A DNA stretch of 64,000 nucleotides, taken from positions 1-64,000 of the forward strand of contig NZ_JACDTY010000003.1 in assembly GCF_013520985.1 (NCBI RefSeq), read 5' to 3'. Under the pieces are notes generated by a model, which made no database searches, had not been told where the DNA came from, and saw nothing but the letters and a program-made list of their open reading frames with translations. Source of the stretch: Mesorhizobium neociceri. GTDB taxonomy: Bacteria > Pseudomonadota > Alphaproteobacteria > Rhizobiales > Rhizobiaceae. Each line of letters starts with the position of its first letter. Position 1 is the first letter of the stretch. The position numbers and the translations under genes are program-made. Shown here piece by piece: positions 54,740 through 61,787 of this stretch.

Positions 54740-54832
54740 TCATTGCGGCTCGACGGACGAGACTTCCTGCGCTGTCACTTGCGACAGCTTCTGGCGCTTT
54801 ACCAGGATCGGCTTCTCGTAGGTCCTCTTCAT
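54740..54832 (-). CDS. 30-residue RiPP-precursor-like peptide
   Basis: A very short gene starting at ATG 54832 with a strong ribosome site (GGAGGG, 5 bp upstream) and ending TGA at 54740. The peptide begins MKRTYEKPILVKRQ and continues LSQVTAQEVSSVEPQ. The Y-x-x-P-x-L pattern followed by a threonine nine residues on is the leader signature of lasso-type and related precursor peptides, and short proteins of this kind in mesorhizobia are often labelled putative RiPP precursors. After the threonine only about ten residues remain. No cyclase, protease or transporter gene is nearby, so it is either orphan or processed in trans. Confidence 0.65.
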   Translation of the reverse strand: MKRTYEKPILVKRQKLSQVTAQEVSSVEPQ

Positions 54833-54930
54833 CGTTTCCCTCCGTCTGCTCTTGTTTTAGGAAACACAGATTGGCCGGTGTTTCGCCGCATTGTCAATGT
54901 TCGGGGCAGAACGGTGGGATCGCCCGCAGC

Positions 54931-54967
54931 AAAAGCCCCCGGCCAGGACTCGATTGCCCTGACCGGG
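54931..54967 (-). terminator. intrinsic terminator of the cupin gene
   Basis: On the minus strand, CCCGGTCAGG pairs with CCTGGCCGGG, followed by GGCTTTTGC, starting 13 bp after the cupin stop codon. Confidence 0.6.
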
Positions 54968-54980
54968 AGAAGTATGGTTG

Positions 54981-55403
54981 TCAGGCAGGTATCAAGACGG
55001 CGATGCGATGTATGCCGACCACCTTGCTTGTATTGGTCGCTTCGTCGGTCTTGCCCTTGGAGCACGTGTATACGTCGCCTTCCTTGAGCTTGAATTCCTT
55101 GTCCGCTTTCTTGATCGTGAATGCACCTGCGGTGATCGTGCAGACCATGTCGTTGTCCATCATCATTGCGGGAGCGTGTGCCCCGGGCTGAAACACGACG
55201 TCAACGATTGAAATGCTCTTGTAAGCAGGAATGTCGGAGTTTCCTGTGCCGACCTCCACGACTCTGACGCCTGGGGCAATCTCCTTGCCTTCCTTCGGGC
55301 CATATTTCTTGGTCTTCGCAGACGCTACCAGGGTGAACAGAGGCGTTACCACAGCGGCCGTAACACCGAGCGCAATTGCAGACCTGCGATTCATGGTTTT
55401 CAT
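54981..55403 (-). CDS. exported cupin-fold protein
   Basis: A 140-residue protein with a possible Tat signal (MKTMNRRSAIALGVTAAVVTPLFTLVASA). The mature part is a small beta-barrel with cupin-like pattern (VVFQPGAHAPAMMMDNDMVCTITAGAFTIKKADKEFKLKEGDVYTCSKG); only one histidine of the usual metal set is evident, so it may not be an enzyme. I start at ATG 55403 behind GGAGGACG. Function unknown. A terminator follows at 54931. Confidence 0.75.
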   Translation of the reverse strand: MKTMNRRSAIALGVTAAVVTPLFTLVASAKTKKYGPKEGKEIAPGVRVVEVGTGNSDIPAYKSISIVDVVFQPGAHAPAMMMDNDMVCTITAGAFTIKKADKEFKLKEGDVYTCSKGKTDEATNTSKVVGIHRIAVLIPA

Positions 55404-55933
55404 CGCGTCCTCCCATATGTCGGTCACGCTTGAATGTGCGGGACGGCTCGTATTTTAGCAGATATGCATGTACTTGGCGCTGGCCATTTGTCACCCACCG
55501 TGCGCGCACTGCATGAAGCGAGCCTGAGCCGCACGAACCGATCGAGCTTGATAACTGCCACTTCCAATCACGACGGATACGCGCCTCGTGCCGGCCTCCC
55601 TCGTCGCCATTAAAGTCCAGTTCGTCGCCGTTCGGCTCGATCGAGGAGATCGGATCGCCTTCGCGCCAGCCGGTAGCAATGCCGGTCCAGCCAAGGTCAG
55701 GCTCGCCTTCCGGATCGTTCCACGTGTTCTGCTCGATCTTGCCAGCGAGGCGTTGATCTACATGCGAAGGAGAGAACGACCATGGACCGCGTTTCTTGAC
55801 GATCTGATGCGGCTGCATCAGACCCGAGCGAGATAGAATTGGCTTCGCTTGGCCATTGGGGTGGCAATCGGTGTCGGCATTGGTCTGGCCGTCGCTGGAT
55901 AAAGAAAGGCCCGGAAGCCAAAGCCGCCGTCAA
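55404..55933. other. 530-bp stretch without an intact gene; decayed coding traces
   Basis: No convincing complete gene here. On the minus strand, about 55550-55818 reads as protein-like sequence (KRGPWSFSPSHVDQRLAGK; WTGIATGWREGDPISSIEPNGDELDFNGDEGG) with chromosomal codon use, but it then runs into noncoding sequence and the divergent cupin frame. On the plus strand, 55849-55902 encodes a glycine-zipper-like helix (LAIGVAIGVGIGLAVAG) without a start codon. Both look like remnants of lost genes. Confidence 0.4.
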
Positions 55934-56203
55934 TTATTGCCAGTTCGAAAACCACGGACTGGTGTCATACCCTAAGCGCGGATTATAATGATCCAGGAAG
56001 TTTGCGCCCCCATTTGGCGGTCGCGCAGCGACGGTACGTGTCGATTTACAATCCGGTTTCGAGGTCCGCTTGCTGCCAGCCTTCATATGAGCTGCAGAAC
56101 ATGAGGTTGCAGCCTGAGCGGTGGCCACCTTTTTCTTCTCTTTCGCAACAGCCGCTCCGGTGGCTGCCAATACCATTGCTACGCCAAAGACAACGAGTTT
56201 CAT
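55934..56203 (-). CDS. small exported lysine-rich protein
   Basis: An 89-residue protein with a signal peptide (MKLVVFGVAMVLAATGAAVAKE). The mature chain is basic and has two cysteines (TSCSAAHMKAGSKRTSKPDCKS) and an aromatic C-terminus (FLDHYNPRLGYDTSPWFSNW). Start at ATG 56203 behind GTGAGGG. I know no family. It lies between decayed sequence and the integrase remnant, so it may belong to the accessory region. Confidence 0.6.
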   Translation of the reverse strand: MKLVVFGVAMVLAATGAAVAKEKKKVATAQAATSCSAAHMKAGSKRTSKPDCKSTRTVAARPPNGGANFLDHYNPRLGYDTSPWFSNWQ

Positions 56204-56349
56204 TGAAACGCCCTCACCCTGCACAATTCGAAATGATTGCGCCTAGTTAGCGTTACGTCAACGACATTTTGTCCGCAACGACGGCGAATAGTGCCAGTAA
56301 AAAGAGCCCGCCACCGTAAGGCAGCGGGTTTGGTCGAGCCACAAGTTGT

Positions 56350-56751
56350 GGCTTCACCATAGCTAGGCTTCGTTTCGCCGAACTGAAGGCGCACCGCGCG
56401 CGGCAGGCCGAGGAGCAGCTGCGCCAGGGCATTCGTCCGGACGCGGACAGCTTCGTTGTCGCTCAGGTCGACGGCCAGCCCCTCCAGCCCCGCTCCCTCA
56501 CGCATGAGTGGGTGCGCGTTCTCGGCAAGACCTCGCTCCCCCGCATCCGCTTCCATGACCTTGCCCATGCCACGCAAATGCTTTCAGCCGGCGTTCATCC
56601 GAAGATTGCGAGCGAGCGCCTGGGGCATTCGAACATCGGCATAACGCTAGACCTCTATTCGCATGTTATGCCAGGAATGCTGGCAGACGCGGCAGAGCAA
56701 GTTGACGTCGCGTTGCAGGCGGTTATAAGCGACAACCGAAAAGGCAAATAG
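56350..56751 (+). pseudogene. tyrosine-recombinase (phage-type integrase) C-terminal remnant
   Basis: An open frame without a start codon encodes the C-terminal part of a tyrosine integrase: AQVDGQPLQPRSLTHEWVRVLGKTSLPRIRFHDL, then ERLGHSNIGITLDLYSHVMPGM with the catalytic tyrosine region. The usual HDLRHTHAT box reads HDLAHAT, so the catalytic arginine is missing along with two codons. An ATG at 56512 could yield 79 residues, but not an active enzyme. It ends 73 bp before tRNA-Ser, the usual place for an island integrase, so it is probably the relic of the element that used this tRNA. Confidence 0.85.
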
Positions 56752-56824
56752 TTGCAAAGCGCGTAGCAGAAGGCTTTCCCTAGCCCTATGCTGATTACCA
56801 AAAGCGCAATGATTGCAATTAGTT

Positions 56825-56914
56825 GGAGGGATGGCCGAGCGGTTTAAGGCACCGGTCTTGAAAACCGGCGTGGGTGCAAGCCCACCGTGGGTTCGAATCC
56901 CACTCCCTCCGCCA
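56825..56914 (+). tRNA. tRNA-Ser(UGA)
   Basis: A complete 90-nt class II tRNA with encoded CCA. The acceptor arms are GGAGGGA ... TCCCTCC, the anticodon stem-loop CCGGTCTTGAAAACCGG has anticodon TGA, a long variable arm follows (GTGGGTGCAAGCCCAC), and the T-loop is GTTCGAATC. Sequence composition changes beyond its 3' end, consistent with use as an integration site. I found no second copy of the tRNA 3' end in the window. Confidence 0.97.
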
Positions 56915-57079
56915 GTCAATCTCTGAAAAGCCTAGAAAATACGGGGTTTGGCGATTTTCGGTTAGTGACCAACTAACCAATCTACTAATCATCGAACATA
57001 CGAATTGTTAAAATCGCTTCCGATTGTCACCATGGGTTTCGCGGTGTCTAATTCACGCTCGTGTTTGGGAAGGGTTCAT

Positions 57080-57655
57080 ATGTCTCAAGATGATGCGTGG
57101 GCGATTTGGCACGATCCCACCAACATGTTTAGCCAATACGTTGAGGGCACGATTGTGCCGAAGACGTTTCTCCCGGCTGTCGGCTACGTGATCGTCGCGT
57201 TTTCCCAGCTAGATAGGCAATTGGATTTATCAATCGCGCATCTGTTGGGAGCTGATAGGGAAACCGGCCGAGCGATCACAGCTTCAGCCATCCACTATCA
57301 ACCAAGGATCGATCTCCTAAAAAAGCTCATCGAATTGCGGGTTGCCGACGATGTGGATAAGCGGAAGCTCGAAAGGATCGCGGAAAAGATTTCGTCGGTG
57401 GCGCAAAAGCGGCATCGATTGATCCACGATTACGTCGGCAAGCTCACCCATGCGATTACAATTCCTCCGAGTAGTCCAACTTTGGATTTCAATCGGAAGG
57501 ACACGGCGAAAAGCACAGAATTCACCGAAGAATCGTTGCAAGAACTTGGCTTGCAGATGCTGGATTTGGCGTACCGTCTTCAACGGTTTACAAAGGCTGA
57601 TCCAAGCTGGAGTCTAGGTAATTCTTTCCCGTGGCGCGACAGATCGCGCAACTGA
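57080..57655 (+). CDS. HEPN-like unknown protein
   Basis: A 191-residue, probably all-helical cytosolic protein. It carries R111-H112-x-x-x-H116 (QKRHRLIHDYVG), the R-polar-x3-H signature of HEPN-superfamily ribonucleases. The preceding helices (FSQLDRQLDLSIAHLLGADRETGRAITASA; RIDLLKKLIELRVADDVDKRKLERIAEKI) match the general shape of the fold. I start at ATG 57080 behind GAAGGG. Many HEPN proteins act in toxin-antitoxin or antiphage systems, but family membership here rests on a short motif. It is the first gene after tRNA-Ser. Confidence 0.65.
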   Translation: MSQDDAWAIWHDPTNMFSQYVEGTIVPKTFLPAVGYVIVAFSQLDRQLDLSIAHLLGADRETGRAITASAIHYQPRIDLLKKLIELRVADDVDKRKLERIAEKISSVAQKRHRLIHDYVGKLTHAITIPPSSPTLDFNRKDTAKSTEFTEESLQELGLQMLDLAYRLQRFTKADPSWSLGNSFPWRDRSRN

Positions 57656-57676
57656 TCGAACGGCCGGTCGGCGATG

Positions 57677-58180
57677 TCAAAAATCCCAGCTTGTGCGCGT
57701 TTTGCCCGCTCGCAGGTCCGATGTGCTTTTGAACCTGAATGTGTGGTCACGGTTCCTCTGGCAGACCTTGAAGTCGCCTTCCCCGGATATAAAGCTGATC
57801 AACCTCTCGGCATTGAGACATACTGGGCATATGAAATGGATCGGCTGCCCGTTCGCCTGATCCTCCCTCAACTTGAAAACCACGTCCTGTTGGCCGGTCT
57901 GAAAAAGCTCATATCGAGCCTTTTCATTTTCGAAGTCGTCTTGCCTCTTCAACTCGCGGCTAAGGGCTTTGATCGCGTCGCTCAAATCGACATTCATCAT
58001 GTTCGCAGCGGTCAGTTGCGTTGCGAGCGTGTTAAGAAGCGCTTGGACCTCGCTGTTCTCTGGCTTTTTTTCAGACGCGAACAACTTCTTCACCGCCTCT
58101 GCGGTCGTGGCGGCTTTTTCAGTGGCACCCAGCGCCGTCGTCGCAAGTCCGATGACACTCGTAATCGAACTGAAATCCAT
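57677..58180 (-). CDS. unknown protein with C-terminal zinc-ribbon-like cysteines
   Basis: A 167-residue protein. The N-terminus is a hydrophobic/alanine-rich helix (SSITSVIGLATTALGATEKAATTAEAVKKLF), followed by a coiled-coil-like region (VQALLNTLATQLTAANMMNVDLSDAIKALSRELKRQDDFENEKARYELF). The C-terminal domain has CPVC plus a later C-x5-H (FICPVCLNAERLISFISGEGDFKVCQRNRDH), which could bind zinc. The layout recalls prophage or island-borne accessory proteins. I start at ATG 58180. It converges with the HEPN-like gene, 21 bp apart. Confidence 0.65.
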   Translation of the reverse strand: MDFSSITSVIGLATTALGATEKAATTAEAVKKLFASEKKPENSEVQALLNTLATQLTAANMMNVDLSDAIKALSRELKRQDDFENEKARYELFQTGQQDVVFKLREDQANGQPIHFICPVCLNAERLISFISGEGDFKVCQRNRDHTFRFKSTSDLRAGKTRTSWDF

Positions 58181-58327
58181 CTGATCAACCCCCGCTTGCA
58201 ATCAGCACATAACACGACCGCTGTCCTACTCAAAGGGACTGCTGCGCGGCACCTAAATTGTTCGGAGTCCGATGCGACGCGCGTAATTTCACCGCCCTAT
58301 CCAAAGATAGTTCTCGCCGGCCTGGAC

Positions 58328-58567
58328 GTGGCGCTTGGCGATCTGCGCGAATGGCACCGGCTGCGAGCTTGGTGCAAGAACTGTTCGCATCTTGCGGACG
58401 TAAAGTCTGCCGCCTTAATCAAGCGATACGGAAAGGATGCGCTTTTTAGCACGGTCGAGAGGGCACTATCCTGCACCAGCTGCGAGCGTGGCGGGCCAGT
58501 CCGTTTGGAAATTCACAAGGTCCGCCAAGCAACGCTTTCGGGCGCAAGGAAGTCGTGCTTTGATTGA
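58328..58567 (+). CDS. small four-cysteine zinc-ribbon protein
   Basis: About 79 residues containing ALGDLREWHRLRAWCKNCSHLADVKSAALIKRYGKDALF, then LSCTSCERGGPVRLEIHKVR. Two CxxC pairs about 40 residues apart are expected to hold one zinc, and I recall similar short proteins in alphaproteobacteria that begin near LGDLR. The start is uncertain: the frame is open far upstream with no good ATG, and I chose the GTG at 58328 by analogy. It may be a truncated gene. Confidence 0.45.
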   Translation: MALGDLREWHRLRAWCKNCSHLADVKSAALIKRYGKDALFSTVERALSCTSCERGGPVRLEIHKVRQATLSGARKSCFD

Positions 58568-58602
58568 AGGACATCAGATTGATGAACCCGGAAGAGAAGG
58601 TC

Positions 58603-59163
58603 ATGCGCTCGTATTTGGCCGGCATGCTTGCGGTGGGCATTTTCCTCGCGTTCACCGTGGCTCCCTCTGATGCAGGTGAAGATCATTCTTCACTAGATAG
58701 CGAATTCAACAAACTCGCAGGCGCCTATCTGTGTATGGGCGAAGCGGCAGGCGGTGTACGCTACGAACCTGCCACCAGGACATGGAGTGGCGCCGTCTTT
58801 AATGTTGAAGAAGATCGTTTCGTTGTCGAATTGAAATACGAAGGAGAGACCAAAGTTGACAATATTTTAGGTGGGCGACATTTAGTAGGAGAATTTGACG
58901 TTAAGATAAAGAAATTTGGAGAAGTGAGCGGTGAACCTTGTTTGCCAGAATCTCCTGTTGATTCCGATTTCTTTAAGCCAATTCGGATGAATTTCTTTGG
59001 AAAGCTTCGATGCAGCTTAGTTTCTCCGCACTACACAATCTATGACCTCAACCTGGAGTCACTGCGATATATGGAGATATACACCGGAGATTTTACCGAT
59101 GGTAAGGATAAGGAAGGAGAAACCCCCAACATGACGGTTGGAAAGTGTACCAAGATTGACTGA
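58603..59163 (+). CDS. exported protein of unknown function
   Basis: A 186-residue protein with a signal peptide (MRSYLAGMLAVGIFLAFTVAPSDAGED). The mature part is beta-rich and contains four cysteines (AYLCMGEAAGG, EPCLPES, LRCSLVS, VGKCTKID) that could form two disulfides. Low GC and AT-ending codons set it apart from the housekeeping genes. The start at 58603 follows AGAGAAGG; an ATG seven codons upstream is possible. No family recognised. Confidence 0.65.
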   Translation: MRSYLAGMLAVGIFLAFTVAPSDAGEDHSSLDSEFNKLAGAYLCMGEAAGGVRYEPATRTWSGAVFNVEEDRFVVELKYEGETKVDNILGGRHLVGEFDVKIKKFGEVSGEPCLPESPVDSDFFKPIRMNFFGKLRCSLVSPHYTIYDLNLESLRYMEIYTGDFTDGKDKEGETPNMTVGKCTKID

Positions 59164-59303
59164 AAAATCGTGCCAATGCACTTAAATGGGCCGCCCGCCA
59201 CAGTCAGTGCGGAGAACCCCTCCGCCCCCTATCTGACTTTCAAAGACAATCTAACCCGACCAACCAAATCGACTAACCAATTCGACGTTTTCGGAGCCAC
59301 AGT

Positions 59304-60293
59304 ATGGATGTTCATAAAATCCTTTCCGACAAGATTGAGCGTCTACCAATAGGCGACCACACGGAGGGGATTAAAGCAGTTCTTTTCCATATCGGGACCG
59401 CTGTGCGGCACCTCCAGCGTGGCCAGGCCGAGTCCGATGAAAGCTATTTCACGGATGCCATTTACCGTTGCAATCAAGCTTTTGAGGGCAGCATCAAGGA
59501 GGCTTACAGAGTGTTAGCGGCGGAAAATCCTGAAAAGAAGACGCCCGCCGAGATCGAAATATTTCTCCAAAATGGAAAATTGCTAAAGAAAAGAGTACTC
59601 GATCTGTTCTCGAATTATAGGAGAGAGTGGCGCAACCCGTCTACGCACGATTACAAGCTCCTATTTCATGAAGATGAATCTTTGCTAGCTATAGTGTCTG
59701 TCACCGTTTTCGCTATTGTTCTTTGCGATCAGATATTGACGAAGCTTACTTTTGAATCATCGAGGGCAGATGTAGTCGAGTCGAGCGTGCCAGAAGAGAT
59801 AAAAGGAGACCTGCTCAGTTTCGTGGCAGAGAAGATTCGGGCATTCGCGTCCAATTATGTCGTGAAGCCTGATGATGTCACTACGCTGTCAAGCAGCTAC
59901 GCGGAGATAGAGGGTGCTATTGGAGGGTTTCTTTCGGCCGAGTTCGCAAAAATCAGTGGGCTGTCAATCCTCCTAAGTCCGGTCTTGGATGACAGGTATG
60001 AAGCCGATCTATTGGTTTCTTTGGGTGGAGAGCATATCGCACTGGAGATAAGGTCTCTTCACGGCAGGGTGCCTATAAGCTCGATTTATGAGTTGTCGAC
60101 ATCTAAAGTAAGAAGCCTTTTGCAGAAGAATAGAAAGGTTACGGGCGTAGTTATGCTATTCTATAACGCTCAAGAAGCTGACTATATAATTGGTGGCGGG
60201 TCGGCAACGGGATTTGGTGCGAACGTTAGAGTTGTTATGGCTCGTGAGAGTTTTAAAGAGCTTGAACGTCTGTATCCTCCGAAAAAGAGCTGA
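59304..60293 (+). CDS. HEPN / PD-(D/E)XK-like two-domain protein
   Basis: A 329-residue cytosolic protein. The N-terminal half is helical and contains R110-N111-P-S-T-H115 (RREWRNPSTHDYKLLF), the R-N-x3-H signature of HEPN ribonucleases, in the typical long-helix context. After about residue 215 a second domain has the order of a PD-(D/E)XK nuclease core (SPVLDDRYEADLLVSLGGEHIALEIRSL): an acidic residue at the start of one strand and E-x-R, in place of E-x-K, at the next, followed by VTGVVMLFYN. HEPN plus nuclease-like folds are common in antiphage systems. Low GC indicates transfer. Both domain calls come from motifs only. Confidence 0.65.
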   Translation: MDVHKILSDKIERLPIGDHTEGIKAVLFHIGTAVRHLQRGQAESDESYFTDAIYRCNQAFEGSIKEAYRVLAAENPEKKTPAEIEIFLQNGKLLKKRVLDLFSNYRREWRNPSTHDYKLLFHEDESLLAIVSVTVFAIVLCDQILTKLTFESSRADVVESSVPEEIKGDLLSFVAEKIRAFASNYVVKPDDVTTLSSSYAEIEGAIGGFLSAEFAKISGLSILLSPVLDDRYEADLLVSLGGEHIALEIRSLHGRVPISSIYELSTSKVRSLLQKNRKVTGVVMLFYNAQEADYIIGGGSATGFGANVRVVMARESFKELERLYPPKKS

Positions 60294-60366
60294 CTCTCAA
60301 TCGATCCGGCCTTTGAGGTTGTGTCCGCTTGATATTTTCGCCAGCCACGGTTGTACCGCATCTATC

Positions 60367-60480
60367 GCTGTGCCGGGACAGAAATATTACAGCGTCACCA
60401 AAATCACTGAAGCCAAAGGCGAAAGGTGGTTCTGCACTGAAGCGGAAGCGCTTGCGGCCGGCTGGCGGCGATCGCGGAAA
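60367..60480 (+). pseudogene. C-terminal fragment of a nuclease-tail protein
   Basis: The plus strand encodes VPGQKYYSVTKITEAKGERW and FCTEAEALAAGWRRSRK without any start. This is the tail motif found at the end of thermonuclease-like and Excalibur-like proteins (a GQ-YY-x-T ... GERWFC-x-EAEA-x-AGWR pattern). The rest of the gene is missing, and the frame turns to non-protein-like sequence exactly where the McrA-like remnant on the other strand begins to look real. Confidence 0.55.
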
Positions 60481-60700
60481 GCAAATTTTGCATCTTCAAC
60501 GCGACGCCGTCTGCGTTTCGGAAATTGTCCTTGCGTCCTGCTCTCGGATAGATTCCTGCCACACGCAGCACGTTCGATAGCTCAATTGCGTCCGAATGGC
60601 GTCTATCGATTGGTTTGCCATTGCGGTAGAGTAAATCCAATGCCAGCAACGCTTCGTCGCGCGTCCAATCGGGATTACCAGAGCCTTGCGTTACAGGCAT
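60404..60700 (-). pseudogene. N-terminal remnant of a McrA-type HNH endonuclease
   Basis: From ATG 60700 the minus strand encodes MPVTQGSGNPDWTRDEALL, continuing ALDLLYRNGKPIDRRHSDAIELSNVLRVAGIYPRAGRKDNFRNADGVALKMQNLLSA. This is the N-terminal DNA-binding region of McrA-like 5-methylcytosine-dependent HNH endonucleases. The frame loses similarity at about 60480 and stops at 60404, so the middle and the HNH domain are absent. It abuts the nuclease-tail fragment on the opposite strand, a sign of illegitimate recombination. Confidence 0.6.
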
Positions 60701-60745
60701 CACAGCCTCCTCAGAGCGGCATTCGCGACTAGCGTAGCTGATATG

Positions 60746-61171
60746 TCAGGCTTTAGGGTAATCGACCTTCTGCCAACTTTTGTGTGTTTTGTCGTAGTAG
60801 GTATCTACAAACTTGAAAGAGTTACGAACCTGATCAAAAAGCCGATGTGCTCCTTCGTACCGCTCATTCGACTTTAGAGTGTCAATTACAGCTTTGGACA
60901 GATCGTGTATTTTCTCATGTGGAAAATAACAAGAATCAAGCTTCTTCGCCAATATCAATGAAAATCCTGTCTTCAAATGGAATCCGGCAAGCAGTTTCCT
61001 TTCGTCATCGTCGGCCTCAAGTTCGTAGATTTCTTTGTATATGTCATTAACTATTTCTGCTCGAAGGCGATCGAATTTTCCTATCGGAAGGGTAAGAGAT
61101 CCATTTCTTCTGCTGTCTCTGTAAATAAAGTATCCAATTGCCGTGAAAATAATTATGCTAATAAGACCCAT
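60746..61171 (-). CDS. membrane-anchored unknown protein
   Basis: A 141-residue protein. One N-terminal membrane helix (MGLISIIIFTAIGYFIYRDSRRNG) is followed by a helical, charged cytosolic region (RLRAEIVNDIYKEIYELEADDDERKLLAGFHLKTGFSLILAKKL ... HDLSKAVIDTLKSNERYEGAHRLFDQVRNSFKFVDTYYD). Very low GC. Start at ATG 61171 behind GGGATT. No family recognised. Confidence 0.55.
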   Translation of the reverse strand: MGLISIIIFTAIGYFIYRDSRRNGSLTLPIGKFDRLRAEIVNDIYKEIYELEADDDERKLLAGFHLKTGFSLILAKKLDSCYFPHEKIHDLSKAVIDTLKSNERYEGAHRLFDQVRNSFKFVDTYYDKTHKSWQKVDYPKA

Positions 61172-61214
61172 GGTATAATCCCGATATGATTTTGATTGGC
61201 GGAATGGGTAAAAC

Positions 61215-61787
61215 CTATTTCGTTTCATCCAGCTGGATGGCCTCTAGCGACGGAATTAGGCTGACCTTCGCAAGCCCTTCCTTGTCGAATCCCACGACGC
61301 CTAGCGCCGGTCCGCAGTCCTTCAGCTGAGATGCACTGTCAATTGTCGCAGCCATCTTCTTGGCGTCGAGCACGACTGAACCCAGTACCATCTCTCCAGG
61401 CTTCTGGAAAAACGTGGTCCCAATCGGACCATCATTTTTAATCGCTTGTGTGTACAGGGCGACATTCCAACCATTTAGTGCCTTGTCACAGCTTGCAACG
61501 AGAGGGTTCTCGTCGGTCGAAGGACTATCTGCGCATTTGTTGTTCGTAGAAATCAATCGCCTTCGATCAAGTTCAAACGAGTCACCGGTGCATGGCTTGA
61601 ACACCACCGTGTCGCCTGCCCTTGAGACAACCATTCCAATCACGCCGCTCTCGCCCTTGATCTCGTATGGGCCAGCGCTTTTAACAAGCGATATCTTGAA
61701 GATATCACTTTGATCCTGTGTCAGCGCAGGAGTAATCGCCACCGCAGCAAGCACGAAACTAACTAGTGCAGACCGTCTTGATAACAT
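61215..61787 (-). CDS. exported protein of unknown function, coupled to a membrane protein
   Basis: A 190-residue protein with a signal peptide (MLSRRSALVSFVLAAVAITPALTQDQ). The mature domain is beta-rich, with three or four cysteines (KPCTGDSFEL, NNKCADSPS, VASCDKALNG, LKDCGPALG) likely disulfide-bonded in the periplasm. It starts at ATG 61787 inside the end of the upstream membrane-protein gene (29-bp overlap), so the two products are made together and may form an envelope complex. No family recognised. Confidence 0.6.
   Translation of the reverse strand: MLSRRSALVSFVLAAVAITPALTQDQSDIFKISLVKSAGPYEIKGESGVIGMVVSRAGDTVVFKPCTGDSFELDRRRLISTNNKCADSPSTDENPLVASCDKALNGWNVALYTQAIKNDGPIGTTFFQKPGEMVLGSVVLDAKKMAATIDSASQLKDCGPALGVVGFDKEGLAKVSLIPSLEAIQLDETK

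Noticed and set aside
56290-56335. Terminator-like hairpin (CCCGC ... GCGGG then CTCTTTTT on the minus strand)
   Set aside because: No minus-strand gene ends there now; it may be the leftover terminator of a deleted gene, but nothing supports a current function.
60190-60732. A 180-residue plus-strand frame as an intact gene
   Set aside because: It begins inside the HEPN/nuclease-like gene in another frame, and only the stretch 60367-60480 resembles a protein; the rest is antisense to the McrA-like remnant.
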